A stretch of 64,000 nucleotides of DNA. Origin: Halosolutus gelatinilyticus (GTDB lineage: Archaea > Halobacteriota > Halobacteria > Halobacteriales > Natrialbaceae). Numbering within the stretch: position 1 is the stretch's first letter; each line of letters starts with the position of its first letter. The notes under the pieces were generated by a model. That model ran no database searches, had not been told where the DNA came from, and saw only the letters and a program-made list of their open reading frames with translations. The position numbers and the translations under genes are program-made. Location: contig NZ_CP095491.1 of NCBI RefSeq assembly GCF_023028105.1, forward strand, positions 682,001 through 746,000, written 5' to 3'. Shown one piece after another: positions 56,508-64,000 of this stretch.

Positions 56508-57839
56508 TCATCCGAGGAACGCGAACGAGAGAATCAGTAGGGCACAGACCAGCGCGCCCGACAGCGTCGCCAGGAAGTTCACGCCCTGGTTGCCAAGCAG
56601 CGGCCCCTCGAGGGTCGCACCGAGGAGGCTGTCGACGGTCATGCCGACGAAGCCCGCCGCGACGATGACGGCGCCGCCCAGGACGCCGACCTCGGGGAAG
56701 AGCCAGTAGGAGATGCCGGCGACGACCGCCGCCCCCGCGACGCCGGCGATCTCGCCCTGCCAGGTGACCCCGCCGTCGGTCCCGGGCTCGACCGGTTCGA
56801 ACGTCGTGATCAGCCGCGGCGTCTCGAAGACGCTGCCGATCTCGCTCGAGAGCGTGTCGCTCATCGCCGTCGCGACCGAGCCCGTGAAGGCGAAGAGGAA
56901 CAGCCTGGGATCGAGGTCGGCCGGCAGGATCGCCGCGGAACTGGCGGCGTAGCCCAGGACGGCGGCGAGGGCGACGGCGGCGTTGCCGAGGACGTTTCCG
57001 CTGCCGCGGGCCCCGTTGTTGTCCTCGGCGACGCCGAGGGCTTCCTTCTGTTCGTAGCGGAACTTCGTCGAGAGCCCGCCGATCGCGAAAAAGGAGATGA
57101 GCACGACGAACCAGCCGTAGCCGCCGAGGACGATCGTCAACAGCCCGAGTAGGATTCCGGTGAGCATCCCCGCGATCGAGGCCGTTTCGAGGGCGTAGGA
57201 CGTGTATCCCAGCGCGACGGTGACCGCGAGGGCGAGGAGGATCTCGGCCGAACCGAGGACGGGTTGGAGTTCCGCGAGCAGCCACAGCAACAATCCGACC
57301 GAAAGCATGACCACGGGATCGTCGTAGAGCCAGAGCACGTCGCGAAGCAGGGCCGCAAGCAGCGCGCCGCTGGCCGCGAGAAACAACAGCGTGGGGAGCG
57401 CCGATCGGACGGCACCGCCCTGGAGGGCGATCGTGAGGGCCTGTCCGGCGACGGCGCCGGCGGTCGCTCCCAGACAGAAGCCGGCTACCCGGACGACGTC
57501 GTCGTCCGTCCGTCCGCGGACGAGTTGTTCCGTCAGGTTACCGTATCCGATCAGGAGGACGGTGCCCGCGAAGACCGCGATCGACATCGACGACTGCGTC
57601 GCGATGACGCCGAGGGTGATCCCCGCCAGGACGAACGTGATTAGCCCGTAGAGGCGGCTGTCCTCGTAGTCGCCCGGGTAGGCGAGCAGATCGAAGAGCG
57701 GACCATCGGTGACGACGAACGCCCCCAGTAACACGACCGCAGCGAGCGACGCCGCGGCCCGCGGCCCGACGAGCGGAACGACGAGCGAGAGCGTACAAAG
57801 GATCGCGAAGACGCCGGCTCGCCGAACGGGTGCTGTCAC
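56508..57839 (-). CDS. DUF92 family membrane protein
   Basis: A 443-residue, highly hydrophobic protein of roughly 12 helices. The C-terminal half has the DUF92 (TIGR00297) blocks: FRYEQKEALGVAEDNNGARG, SGNVLGNAAVALAAV, and the conserved SVATAMSDTLSSEIGSVF and GTDGGVTWQGEIAGV. Family members may be CDP-alcohol- or polyprenol-related membrane enzymes; plant homologues act in phytol phosphate metabolism. The start is GTG 57839, with TATA-like GGTTAAAG ~30 bases upstream. Confidence 0.87.
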   Translation of the reverse strand: MTAPVRRAGVFAILCTLSLVVPLVGPRAAASLAAVVLLGAFVVTDGPLFDLLAYPGDYEDSRLYGLITFVLAGITLGVIATQSSMSIAVFAGTVLLIGYGNLTEQLVRGRTDDDVVRVAGFCLGATAGAVAGQALTIALQGGAVRSALPTLLFLAASGALLAALLRDVLWLYDDPVVMLSVGLLLWLLAELQPVLGSAEILLALAVTVALGYTSYALETASIAGMLTGILLGLLTIVLGGYGWFVVLISFFAIGGLSTKFRYEQKEALGVAEDNNGARGSGNVLGNAAVALAAVLGYAASSAAILPADLDPRLFLFAFTGSVATAMSDTLSSEIGSVFETPRLITTFEPVEPGTDGGVTWQGEIAGVAGAAVVAGISYWLFPEVGVLGGAVIVAAGFVGMTVDSLLGATLEGPLLGNQGVNFLATLSGALVCALLILSFAFLG

Positions 57840-58046
57840 GATATCCGATCCTTTCTGTGGCGATCACTTTAACCTTCTTGAACCCGCATCGAGTCGGTTT
57901 TCGCCGACTTCAGCGCCTCTGACACGTGTCGCTGATCGGTCACCGGTCCGATGAATCGTCGCGGTATCGGGCGGATACCGGCCGTGACAGGGCGGGAGCG
58001 TCGGCGAACCCAAAACCCGTATGGTCTTCGACGGAAAATCCCGACT

Positions 58047-58652
58047 GTGGGCCTGTACGAACGTTATCTCGCCTCCCGAATCCGTCGCCACGAGATCGAC
58101 CCGCCGGAGCACGTCGCGCTGGTCATCACCGAGCGCGACCTCCTCGAACGGGGCGCCTACGAGACGCTGGTCGAGTTCTTCGACTGGGCGTTCGAGTACG
58201 CCTCGCGCGTGACCGTCTACGTAAGCGTCCTCGACGCCGACGCGGTGCCGCCGTTGCGACGCGAACTCGAGTCGATCGACGCGCCGCGGGAGGTGGCGGT
58301 TCGCGGACCCGACGACAGCGCGCCGGCCGACGCCCCGATTCAGATCGGGATCGGACTCGGGGGCAAACACGAGTTCACGAGCGCCGTCCGAACCCTCGCG
58401 GAGAGCGTCGACGCCGGCGACCTCGACCCCGACGCGATCGACGACGAACACGTCGAGCGACACCTCGTCTTCCCCTCGGAGCCGGATCTGGTGATCAAGA
58501 CCGGTGCCGAGCGGCTCTCGGATTTCATGATCTGGCAGTCGGTGTACTCGGAACTGTACTTCACCGACGTCAACTGGCGGGACTTCCGCAAACGCGACTT
58601 CCTGCGCGCGGTCCGCGAGTTCTGCAACCGATCGCGGCGGTTCGGGCGGTAG
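58047..58652 (+). CDS. cis-prenyltransferase (UppS) homologue without the catalytic signature
   Basis: A 201-residue UppS-fold protein. The C-terminal half is strikingly well kept: DLVIKTGAERLSDFMIWQ and YSELYFTDVNWRDFRKRDFL, containing the substrate-binding and dimer-interface residues. The N-terminal catalytic loop is lost: HVALVITERDLLERGAYETL stands where active enzymes have D-G-N-R-R. It starts at GTG 58047. An active-looking relative is encoded 760 bases away at 59414-60346. It may be the noncatalytic partner in a heteromeric enzyme; see findings. Confidence 0.8.
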   Translation: MGLYERYLASRIRRHEIDPPEHVALVITERDLLERGAYETLVEFFDWAFEYASRVTVYVSVLDADAVPPLRRELESIDAPREVAVRGPDDSAPADAPIQIGIGLGGKHEFTSAVRTLAESVDAGDLDPDAIDDEHVERHLVFPSEPDLVIKTGAERLSDFMIWQSVYSELYFTDVNWRDFRKRDFLRAVREFCNRSRRFGR

Positions 58653-58676
58653 CCGTCCCTCGCCCGGCCTGCGGGA

Positions 58677-59033
58677 TCAGCGACCCCACCGATCGCGGTC
58701 GTCGTCCTGACGATCCCGAGTAACTCCCCAGCGATCGCGATCCTCATCGCGTCGATCGGCGGCCCCCCGGCGATCGCTCGTCCCGCGGTCTCCGCGCCCC
58801 CTCTCGTCCGCGCCCTCGTCGAGGGCTACGTCGTCGTAAATATCGATGTGGTGGACCGCACCGGGCGAGAGCAATCGGTTTCCCTCGAGTTCGAGCCAAC
58901 CGTTCGGATGCACCAGGATCGGCCCTTCGTAGAGCACGTCGTCCGCGTCGGCGCCGTCGTAGATCACGACGTCCTCGTAGGCGAGCGTCGATCGACTGGA
59001 CCGTCCGTGGGGGAGGAATCCGTTGATGCCCAT
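58677..59033 (-). CDS. hypothetical protein with Asp/Arg repeats
   Basis: A 118-residue protein. The first ~70 residues form a globular domain, MGINGFLPHGRSSRSTLAYE followed by LVHPNGWLELEGNRLLSPG and HHIDIYDDV. The tail is Arg/Asp-rich with imperfect copies of a DRDRWG unit, likely disordered. It lies between the two cis-prenyltransferase-family genes on the opposite strand from the first. Function unknown. Confidence 0.6.
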   Translation of the reverse strand: MGINGFLPHGRSSRSTLAYEDVVIYDGADADDVLYEGPILVHPNGWLELEGNRLLSPGAVHHIDIYDDVALDEGADERGRGDRGTSDRRGAADRRDEDRDRWGVTRDRQDDDRDRWGR

Positions 59034-59113
59034 ATCGACACTACCGCGTCATCGACTAATTACGTTGGGTCGAGACACACCGGATCGCGCGTTTGCAGTA
59101 CCGATCCGATCGG

Positions 59114-59332
59114 TCACCCGTTCATCGACGGCTCGACGTACGCGAGAAACGTCGCGAGGACGCCGACGACGACGAGCAGGAATCCGATGCCGATCGCGAG
59201 AAACTCCGCTGGCATCGTCTGTTCGGACGCCGACGCCGGCTGTCGAACGACGCCGTTCGCCGCGAGTCCGAGTAAGACGGCGACGCCGAGTCCCGTCGTG
59301 CCGACGCCGGACGCCAGCAGGCGACTGTCCAT
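59114..59332 (-). CDS. small two-helix membrane protein
   Basis: A 72-residue protein with two helices, GVGTTGLGVAVLLGLAANGVV and FLAIGIGFLLVVVGVLATFL, separated by a short polar loop. The start is ATG 59332. It lies between the uppS gene and the Asp/Arg-repeat gene in the same direction and could share the uppS transcript. No family recognised. Confidence 0.6.
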   Translation of the reverse strand: MDSRLLASGVGTTGLGVAVLLGLAANGVVRQPASASEQTMPAEFLAIGIGFLLVVVGVLATFLAYVEPSMNG

Positions 59333-59413
59333 ACCGAGCCTTCGCCGCGGTCCGGATTGTGAGTTTCGGTCGGCGCGGCCCGATCGGCGGCCGCGATCGG
59401 TCCGCGGCCGCGA

Positions 59414-60346
59414 TCAGTCGGCGGTCTTCGTCCCCGACTCGATCGCGTCGAGTTCCGCGTCGTCGGGACGTTCGGCCGTCGGCAGCGAGTCGCGGAACCG
59501 ATCGACGATCGATCGCGCCTCGGCGAGTTCGGTGTCGCTCATCGCCCCGAGGAGAGCGAGCGCGCGGCGGGCGCGGGTCCGCCGCCACGACTCCTCGCGG
59601 GACTCGTAGGTGCGGATGCCCCGCAGAAAGTCGGTCTTCGAGAACTCCGGCCAGTAGGGTGTACAGAAGAAGACGGCCGCCTCGTTGCCGTTGGCGTGCC
59701 ACGGCAGGAAGTTCGAGGTTCGTTCCTCGCCGCCGGGTCGAATAATCAGGTCGACGTCGCGTACCGGCTGGTCGTGCAGCCGTCGTTCGATCGCCTCGAC
59801 GTCGATCGCGTCGGGGTCGAGGTCGCCGGCGTCGACCTCAGCTGCGACCCCGCGGGCGGCTTCGAGCAGCCGCGAGCGGCCGCCGTAGGCGAGCGCGATG
59901 TTGAGCACGAACTGATCGTAGTCGCGGGTGCGCCGTTCGGCGTACTCGACGGCGTCCTGCACCCGTTCGGGAAGCATCTCGATCTCGCCGATCGCGCGGA
60001 TGCCGACTTCGTTCTCGTGGACGCGGTCCGCGTCCGCGAACTCGTGGAGCTTCTCACAGAGGAGGTCGAACAGCGCCTCGTTTTGCTCGGGCGGGCGGTC
60101 GAAGTTCTCCGTCGAGAAGGTGTACAGCGTCAGCTCCTCGACGCCCACGTCCTGACACCACTCGAGAACGCGTTCGGTCGTTTCGGCGCCCGCGCGATGG
60201 CCCTCGTGAGCATCGTCCCCCTTGCGACGGGCGTACCGACGGTTGCCGTCCTGGATCACCGCGACGTGTGTCGGCGCGCCGGAAATCTCTCTGGCGAGCA
60301 ATCGCTCGTAAACAGCGTCGACGCGCCCGCGAAGCCACCGCCTCAT
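59414..60346 (-). CDS. uppS: cis-prenyltransferase (undecaprenyl-diphosphate-synthase family)
   Basis: A 310-residue enzyme. The catalytic signature QDGNRRYARRKG has Asp33, Asn35, Arg36 and Arg37; TLYTFSTENFDRPP, LNIALAYGGRSRL and DLIIRPGGEERTSNF are the remaining blocks. The last block continues LPWHANGNEAAVFFCTPYWPEFSKTDF, which differs from the bacterial WQ-Y-ELYFTD consensus that the paralogue at 58047 keeps. It makes long-chain cis-polyprenyl diphosphate for lipid carriers used in glycosylation. The C-terminal ~50 residues are an acidic extension. Confidence 0.93.
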   Translation of the reverse strand: MRRWLRGRVDAVYERLLAREISGAPTHVAVIQDGNRRYARRKGDDAHEGHRAGAETTERVLEWCQDVGVEELTLYTFSTENFDRPPEQNEALFDLLCEKLHEFADADRVHENEVGIRAIGEIEMLPERVQDAVEYAERRTRDYDQFVLNIALAYGGRSRLLEAARGVAAEVDAGDLDPDAIDVEAIERRLHDQPVRDVDLIIRPGGEERTSNFLPWHANGNEAAVFFCTPYWPEFSKTDFLRGIRTYESREESWRRTRARRALALLGAMSDTELAEARSIVDRFRDSLPTAERPDDAELDAIESGTKTAD

Positions 60347-60511
60347 CGATCGATGTAACGTCTCCGATGACTATGTGTCTTGTGTGTTACTTCGCCACAG
60401 TGATAGCGCTGGCCGCGCCGACACCGCCGGCCGAGAACGTCGTTAGCCGTCGCGCGACGGCCCGGGTCGGAATCGTGACGGCTATCCGTTCGGCGGTGCT
60501 CGAGTCGATCA

Positions 60512-60916
60512 ATGGCAGACGTACTCGACAACGATCTCTACCAGCGGACGAAAGCCCTGCTCGAACCCGGCGACGTCGACCTCAACGGCGCGATCGTCCA
60601 CACCGAGTACGGCGGACAGGAGGACGTCCGGATGATGCAGGCGACGATCGACGTCGGCGATATCATCGCCGAACACGCCGGGCACGATCCGACGGACTGC
60701 TACGTCTACTCGGGCAACGACGATCCCGACTTCTCGTCGAACCAGCACCAGGGGCTGACCTTAGACGGCGAGGAGTTCGTCTGGGAGTGTCAACAGCTCC
60801 TGCGCAACGGCACGTTCGACATCGTCATCTACTACGAGGCCAGCGCCGATCACGAGGCGATCCTCGAGGACGTTCGGGAGCTGGGATTCGACGTAACCGG
60901 CGTTGAAGGCGACTGA
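60512..60916 (+). CDS. DUF5778 family protein
   Basis: A 134-residue acidic protein: DNDLYQRTKALLEPGDVDLN, GAIVHTEYGGQEDVRMMQAT and FDIVIYYEASADHEAILEDV. The sequence matches what I know as the haloarchaeal DUF5778. It is compact, with no membrane helix or known catalytic motif. It reads the same way as the heme operon that starts 110 bases after it, but a shared role is not evident. Confidence 0.8.
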   Translation: MADVLDNDLYQRTKALLEPGDVDLNGAIVHTEYGGQEDVRMMQATIDVGDIIAEHAGHDPTDCYVYSGNDDPDFSSNQHQGLTLDGEEFVWECQQLLRNGTFDIVIYYEASADHEAILEDVRELGFDVTGVEGD

Positions 60917-61027
60917 TCGGCACTCGACGCTTCGACTCGGTTTTCCGCGCTCTCGATCGGTCTGCGGTTTTCTCGTTCCGATCGGCGTCCCGGTTCGTTT
61001 ATGGCGCGTGCCTGCCGACTACCGGGT

Positions 61028-62107
61028 ATGAGTACGGACGTCGACCTCGCGGACCGCGAGCGGGCGGTCGTCAACGCCTTTCAGGGCGGGTTCCCCGTCG
61101 TCGAACGGCCGTTCGAACCCGCCGCGTCCGCGATGCGCGATCGCGGGGTCGACATCGACGCGACGGAGCTGCTCGAGACGATCCGCGAGCTGGACGATCG
61201 GGGCGTCCTCTCGCGGTTCGGCCCGCTCGTGAACGCCCAGGAGATCGGCGGCGCGGCGACGCTGGTCGCGATGCACGCGCCCGACGATCGGTTCGACGAG
61301 ATCGTCGACGCGGTGAACGCCCGCCGCGAGGTGGCGCACAACTACGAGCGCGAACACCCGTACCTGAACGTCTGGTTCGTCGTGAGCGTTCCAGCGGAGG
61401 ACCGCGTCGAGGCGGTGCTCGACGCGATCGAGGACGAAACCGGCCAGGAGACGTACAACCTTCCGAAACGACGGGAGTTCCGCGTCGAGGCGAAGTTCTA
61501 CGTCGACGGCCCGCTCGACGGCTCCGACGGGGAGCCCGCGGGGATCGACCTCTCGAATCTCGGGCCCGACGCGGCGCCCACCGACGGCGCGACGCTGTCG
61601 CCGGCCGAGCGCGACCTCGTCCTCGAAATTCAGGACGGCTTGCCGCTATCCGAGACGCCCTACGCGGACGTCGCCGACGCGATCGGTCGGACGCCCGAGC
61701 GTGTGCGCGAGACGATCAAACGATTCGAACGCGAGGGGAAGATCCGCCGAATCGGCGTCGTGCCAAACCACTACGCGCTCGGCTACACGGAAAACGGGAT
61801 GACGGTCTGGAACGTGCCCGACGACCTCGTCGGCGAGGTCGGCTCCGAAGTCGCCGCGCTGCCCTTCGTCACGCACTGCTACGAGCGGCCGCGCCACGAG
61901 GGCGTCTGGCCGTACAACTTCTTCGCGATGACCCACGGCCGCAGCGAGGCGGAGAGCCGGCGTCGGATCGCGCAGGTCCGCGAGACGATGGCCGACCACT
62001 GGGACGTGACCGACGACGACTGGGACTCGCTGTTCTCGACGAAGATATTGAAGAAGACTGGCATCCGATTAGCCGAGCGCGCCGACGCCAATACCGTATC
62101 GGAATGA
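61028..62107 (+). CDS. ahbAB: fused siroheme decarboxylase (AhbA-AhbB)
   Basis: A 359-residue protein with two Lrp/AsnC-like halves: residues ~1-165 (RAVVNAFQGGFPVVERPFEP, LSRFGPLVNAQEIGGAATLVAM) and ~190-359 (ERDLVLEIQDGLPLSETPYAD, KIRRIGVVPNHYALGYTENG, HCYERPRHEGVWPYNFFAMTHG). AhbA and AhbB normally form a heterodimer that removes two acetate carboxyls from siroheme to give 12,18-didecarboxysiroheme. Here they are one chain. ATG 61028 is chosen because the HTH starts directly after it. The precorrin-2 dehydrogenase and hemA genes follow immediately, supporting the role in heme synthesis. Confidence 0.9.
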   Translation: MSTDVDLADRERAVVNAFQGGFPVVERPFEPAASAMRDRGVDIDATELLETIRELDDRGVLSRFGPLVNAQEIGGAATLVAMHAPDDRFDEIVDAVNARREVAHNYEREHPYLNVWFVVSVPAEDRVEAVLDAIEDETGQETYNLPKRREFRVEAKFYVDGPLDGSDGEPAGIDLSNLGPDAAPTDGATLSPAERDLVLEIQDGLPLSETPYADVADAIGRTPERVRETIKRFEREGKIRRIGVVPNHYALGYTENGMTVWNVPDDLVGEVGSEVAALPFVTHCYERPRHEGVWPYNFFAMTHGRSEAESRRRIAQVRETMADHWDVTDDDWDSLFSTKILKKTGIRLAERADANTVSE

Positions 62108-62144
62108 CAGCTAGCGATCGATCACGGAGGGACGAGAACACCGG

Positions 62145-62801
62145 ATGATTCCGCTCTTTCACGACTTCTCCGGCGCGAGGGTGCTCGTCTTCGGCGGCGG
62201 CCCCGTCGGCGCCCGCAAGGCGCGGCGGTTCGCCCGCGAAGCCGACGTGCTCGTGGTCAGCCCCGCCTTCGCCGATCGGGACTTCGGCGGGTCGGAGCGG
62301 ATCCGGGCCGCGCCGGAGCCGGCGGACGTGCCGGGGTGGATCGATCGCGTCGACCCGGCGCTTGTCGTCGCCGCGACCGACGACGCGGCGATCAACGAGG
62401 CCGTCGCGAGCGCGACCCGGGAGCGCGGGATCCTCGTCAACCGAGCGGACGAGTCCGGCGGGCGAGCGCCGGGGAGCGTCGTCGTCCCGGCGACCGTCCG
62501 CGAGGATCCGGTCGTCGTGGCGATCGCGACCGGCGGAACGGCGCCCGCGCTGAGCAAGTACCTTCGGCGGGAACTCGAAGAAACGCTTTCGGGTGCCGGC
62601 GAAATGGCCGAGCTCTGCTCGCGACTTCGAGCCGAACTCAAAGCGCGCGACGTGCCGCCGGCGCGCCGGCGCGAGATCGTCACCGATGTCGTCAATTCTC
62701 CGGCCGTTTGGACAGCTTTACGTACCGGTGTTCCAAATTATCCCCAAGTGATCGAGGACGTGCTCGGGGAGGAGCCGGCTACCGGGGGTGACCGCTCGTG
62801 A
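62145..62801 (+). CDS. precorrin-2 dehydrogenase/sirohydrochlorin ferrochelatase
   Basis: A 218-residue protein of the Met8/CysG-N type: ARVLVFGGGPVGARKARRFA is the NAD-binding motif, LVVAATDDAAINEAVASATR and RGILVNRADESGGRAPGSVVVPA follow. The C-terminal helical domain (SGAGEMAELCSRLRAELKAR) dimerises. It oxidises precorrin-2 to sirohydrochlorin and may insert iron, supplying siroheme for the decarboxylase upstream. A GGAGG lies 15 bases before ATG 62145. Its stop overlaps the hemA start by four bases. Confidence 0.9.
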   Translation: MIPLFHDFSGARVLVFGGGPVGARKARRFAREADVLVVSPAFADRDFGGSERIRAAPEPADVPGWIDRVDPALVVAATDDAAINEAVASATRERGILVNRADESGGRAPGSVVVPATVREDPVVVAIATGGTAPALSKYLRRELEETLSGAGEMAELCSRLRAELKARDVPPARRREIVTDVVNSPAVWTALRTGVPNYPQVIEDVLGEEPATGGDRS

Positions 62802-64000
62802 CGCAGTTCGGGGTCGTCATGGCCGCCTGCGTGACTCACGAGAGCGGCAGCGTTGACGATCTCGCCGCCGCTAGTCCTGACAGCCAGTACGAGGGTGTCG
62901 ACGACCTGCTGTCGATTCCGAACGTCGAGGAGGCGTTCGTCCTCTCGACGTGCAACCGGGTCGAAGCGTACGTCGTCGCCACGGACGAGGGGATCGGCCG
63001 CGCGGCGCTCGAGGAGTTCTTCGCGCCGGTCGACGACGGTGCAGTCGTCCACACCGACCACGACGAGAGCCTGCGGCACCTCCTTCGGGTCGCGACGGGG
63101 CTCGAATCGGTCGTCCTCGGCGAGGACCAGATCATCGGCCAGGTCCGAACGGCGTACGAGGACGCCCGCAGCGCCGGCGGTATCGGATCGATGCTCGAAC
63201 CGGCGGTGACGAAGGCGATCCACGTGGGCGAACGCGCTCGCACCGAGACCGCGATCAACGAGGGCGTCGTCTCGCTCGGATCGGCCGCGACGAAACTCGT
63301 CGCCGAAGATGTTCCGTTGGCGGATGCGACGTCGCTGGTCGTCGGCGCCGGCGATATGGGCCGGCTCGCCGCCCGCAGCCTCGCCGACGCCGGCGTCGGC
63401 GAGCTCGTCGTCGCGAACCGGACCGTCGCCCACGCCGAACACGTCGTGGACGAACTCGACGCGGACGCCGCCGCGGCGCCGCTCGAGGCGCTGGGGCGGA
63501 TCGCTCACGAGGCCGACGTCGTCATCGCGGCGACCGGAAGCGACGATCCCGTCCTGGAGCCGGCGCACTTCGCGGCCGACGATCGCAACGACGGCGACGG
63601 CGACAGTACCGACGACGGAACGCCTGGACGGGTGATCGTCGATCTGGGACAGCCGCGCGACGTCGAGCCGGCGACGGCCGCCCTCCCGACGGTGACCGTC
63701 TACGATCTCGACGACCTCGAGTCGATCACCGAAGCGACCCGCGCCCAGCGTGCGGACGCGGCGCGCGACGTCGAGTCGATGATCGATCGCGAGTTCGATC
63801 GCCTCTGCGATCAGTACAAGCGATCGCGCGCGGACGAGGTGATCGCCGCGATGTACGAGTCCGCCGAGCGGATCAAAGAGCGCGAACTCGCGCGTGCGGT
63901 GTCGGAACTCGAGGGCGAACGCGGGAGCGGCCTCTCTGACGAGCAACGTCACGTCGTCGAGGCGATGGCCGACTCGCTCGTCAGTCAGCTTCTCGCACCG
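62798..64000 (+). CDS. hemA: glutamyl-tRNA reductase, 3' end outside window
   Basis: At least 401 residues; the stop lies beyond base 64000. The start is GTG 62798, whose GTGA overlaps the previous gene's TGA, with GGGGTGA eight bases upstream. VEEAFVLSTCNRVEAYVV contains the catalytic Cys; LGEDQIIGQVRTAYEDAR and the NADPH-binding ATSLVVGAGDMGRLAARSLA follow, then a C-terminal dimerisation helix (LCDQYKRSRADEVIAAMYES). It reduces glutamyl-tRNA to glutamate-1-semialdehyde, the first step of tetrapyrrole synthesis. Confidence 0.95.
   Translation, partial: MTQFGVVMAACVTHESGSVDDLAAASPDSQYEGVDDLLSIPNVEEAFVLSTCNRVEAYVVATDEGIGRAALEEFFAPVDDGAVVHTDHDESLRHLLRVATGLESVVLGEDQIIGQVRTAYEDARSAGGIGSMLEPAVTKAIHVGERARTETAINEGVVSLGSAATKLVAEDVPLADATSLVVGAGDMGRLAARSLADAGVGELVVANRTVAHAEHVVDELDADAAAAPLEALGRIAHEADVVIAATGSDDPVLEPAHFAADDRNDGDGDSTDDGTPGRVIVDLGQPRDVEPATAALPTVTVYDLDDLESITEATRAQRADAARDVESMIDREFDRLCDQYKRSRADEVIAAMYESAERIKERELARAVSELEGERGSGLSDEQRHVVEAMADSLVSQLLAP

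Noticed and set aside
1-64000. tRNA, rRNA and CRISPR arrays
   Set aside because: I looked for TΨC-like GGTTCRAATC with matching stems, long conserved rRNA blocks, and regularly spaced repeats with unique spacers. None was convincing; the tandem units at 11736 lack spacers and the three at 56396 are contiguous.

Overview
The window looks like chromosomal DNA from a halophilic archaeon (class Halobacteria). GC content is high. The predicted proteins are very acidic, rich in Asp and Glu, with Arg preferred over Lys. Archaeal marker genes are present: archaeal-type DnaG primase, deoxyhypusine synthase, archaeal CoaD and archaeal homoserine kinase. Several protein families are largely haloarchaeal: HTH-10/Bat regulators, DUF5518, DUF5778, DUF7344-like and HFX_2341-like proteins. 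By eye CGATCG is strikingly frequent. I cannot name the genus; a Natrialbaceae-like organism is a guess. I found no rRNA, tRNA, CRISPR array or insertion sequence.

Layout. 0-9.4 kb: housekeeping and stress genes (PRC-barrel protein, two convergent methyltransferases, cold-shock protein, nucleoside deaminase, CoaD, aldo/keto reductase, MEDS-GAF histidine kinase), a frameshifted hydrolase and an internally deleted malate:quinone oxidoreductase remnant. 9.6-13.3 kb: an HTH regulator followed by three transcription units (4-TM membrane protein; DUF1059 protein; OsmC plus ArsM-like methyltransferase). Their promoters share TTGCAGCNNNTGACC and a GATASCTAYCT element at the TATA position. 13.4-20.3 kb: stress protein, small zinc-ribbon and membrane proteins, AIM24 protein, quinone-oxidoreductase-like MDR, and a divergent pair of esterase-like hydrolases. 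20.5-24.6 kb: an accessory stretch with an SRAP protein, two broken genes, and a cupin / zinc-protein / HTH cluster whose regulator is a paralogue of the one at 9.6 kb. 24.9-31.2 kb: glycosyltransferase, flavoproteins, two SDRs and a second small regulon around an HTH-10 regulator, marked by the palindrome CTCGAACATGTTCGAG.

31.4-47 kb: core metabolism and translation (MazG-like pyrophosphohydrolase, deoxyhypusine synthase, homoserine kinase, PdxS, acetoacetate-decarboxylase-like protein, ValS), an RND exporter and an F420-dependent-reductase-like protein. 47-54.5 kb: regulators (HFX_2341-type, a multi-PAS Bat protein, a membrane-tethered HTH protein) and a DUF3311/sodium:solute symporter pair. 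54.6-60.3 kb: DnaG, a DUF92 membrane protein, and two cis-prenyltransferase-family genes, one with the catalytic signature and one without. 60.5-64 kb: a DUF5778 gene and a heme operon (fused AhbA-AhbB siroheme decarboxylase, precorrin-2 dehydrogenase, glutamyl-tRNA reductase) that runs off the right edge.

The strongest new leads are the two small regulons defined by repeated promoter elements (10.6-11.9 kb and 28.5-29.8 kb) and the complementary pair of cis-prenyltransferase homologues at 58-60 kb. Start codons were chosen from domain boundaries, Shine-Dalgarno-like GGAGG/GGTGA sequences and TATA spacing, because many open frames here extend far upstream of the real start.
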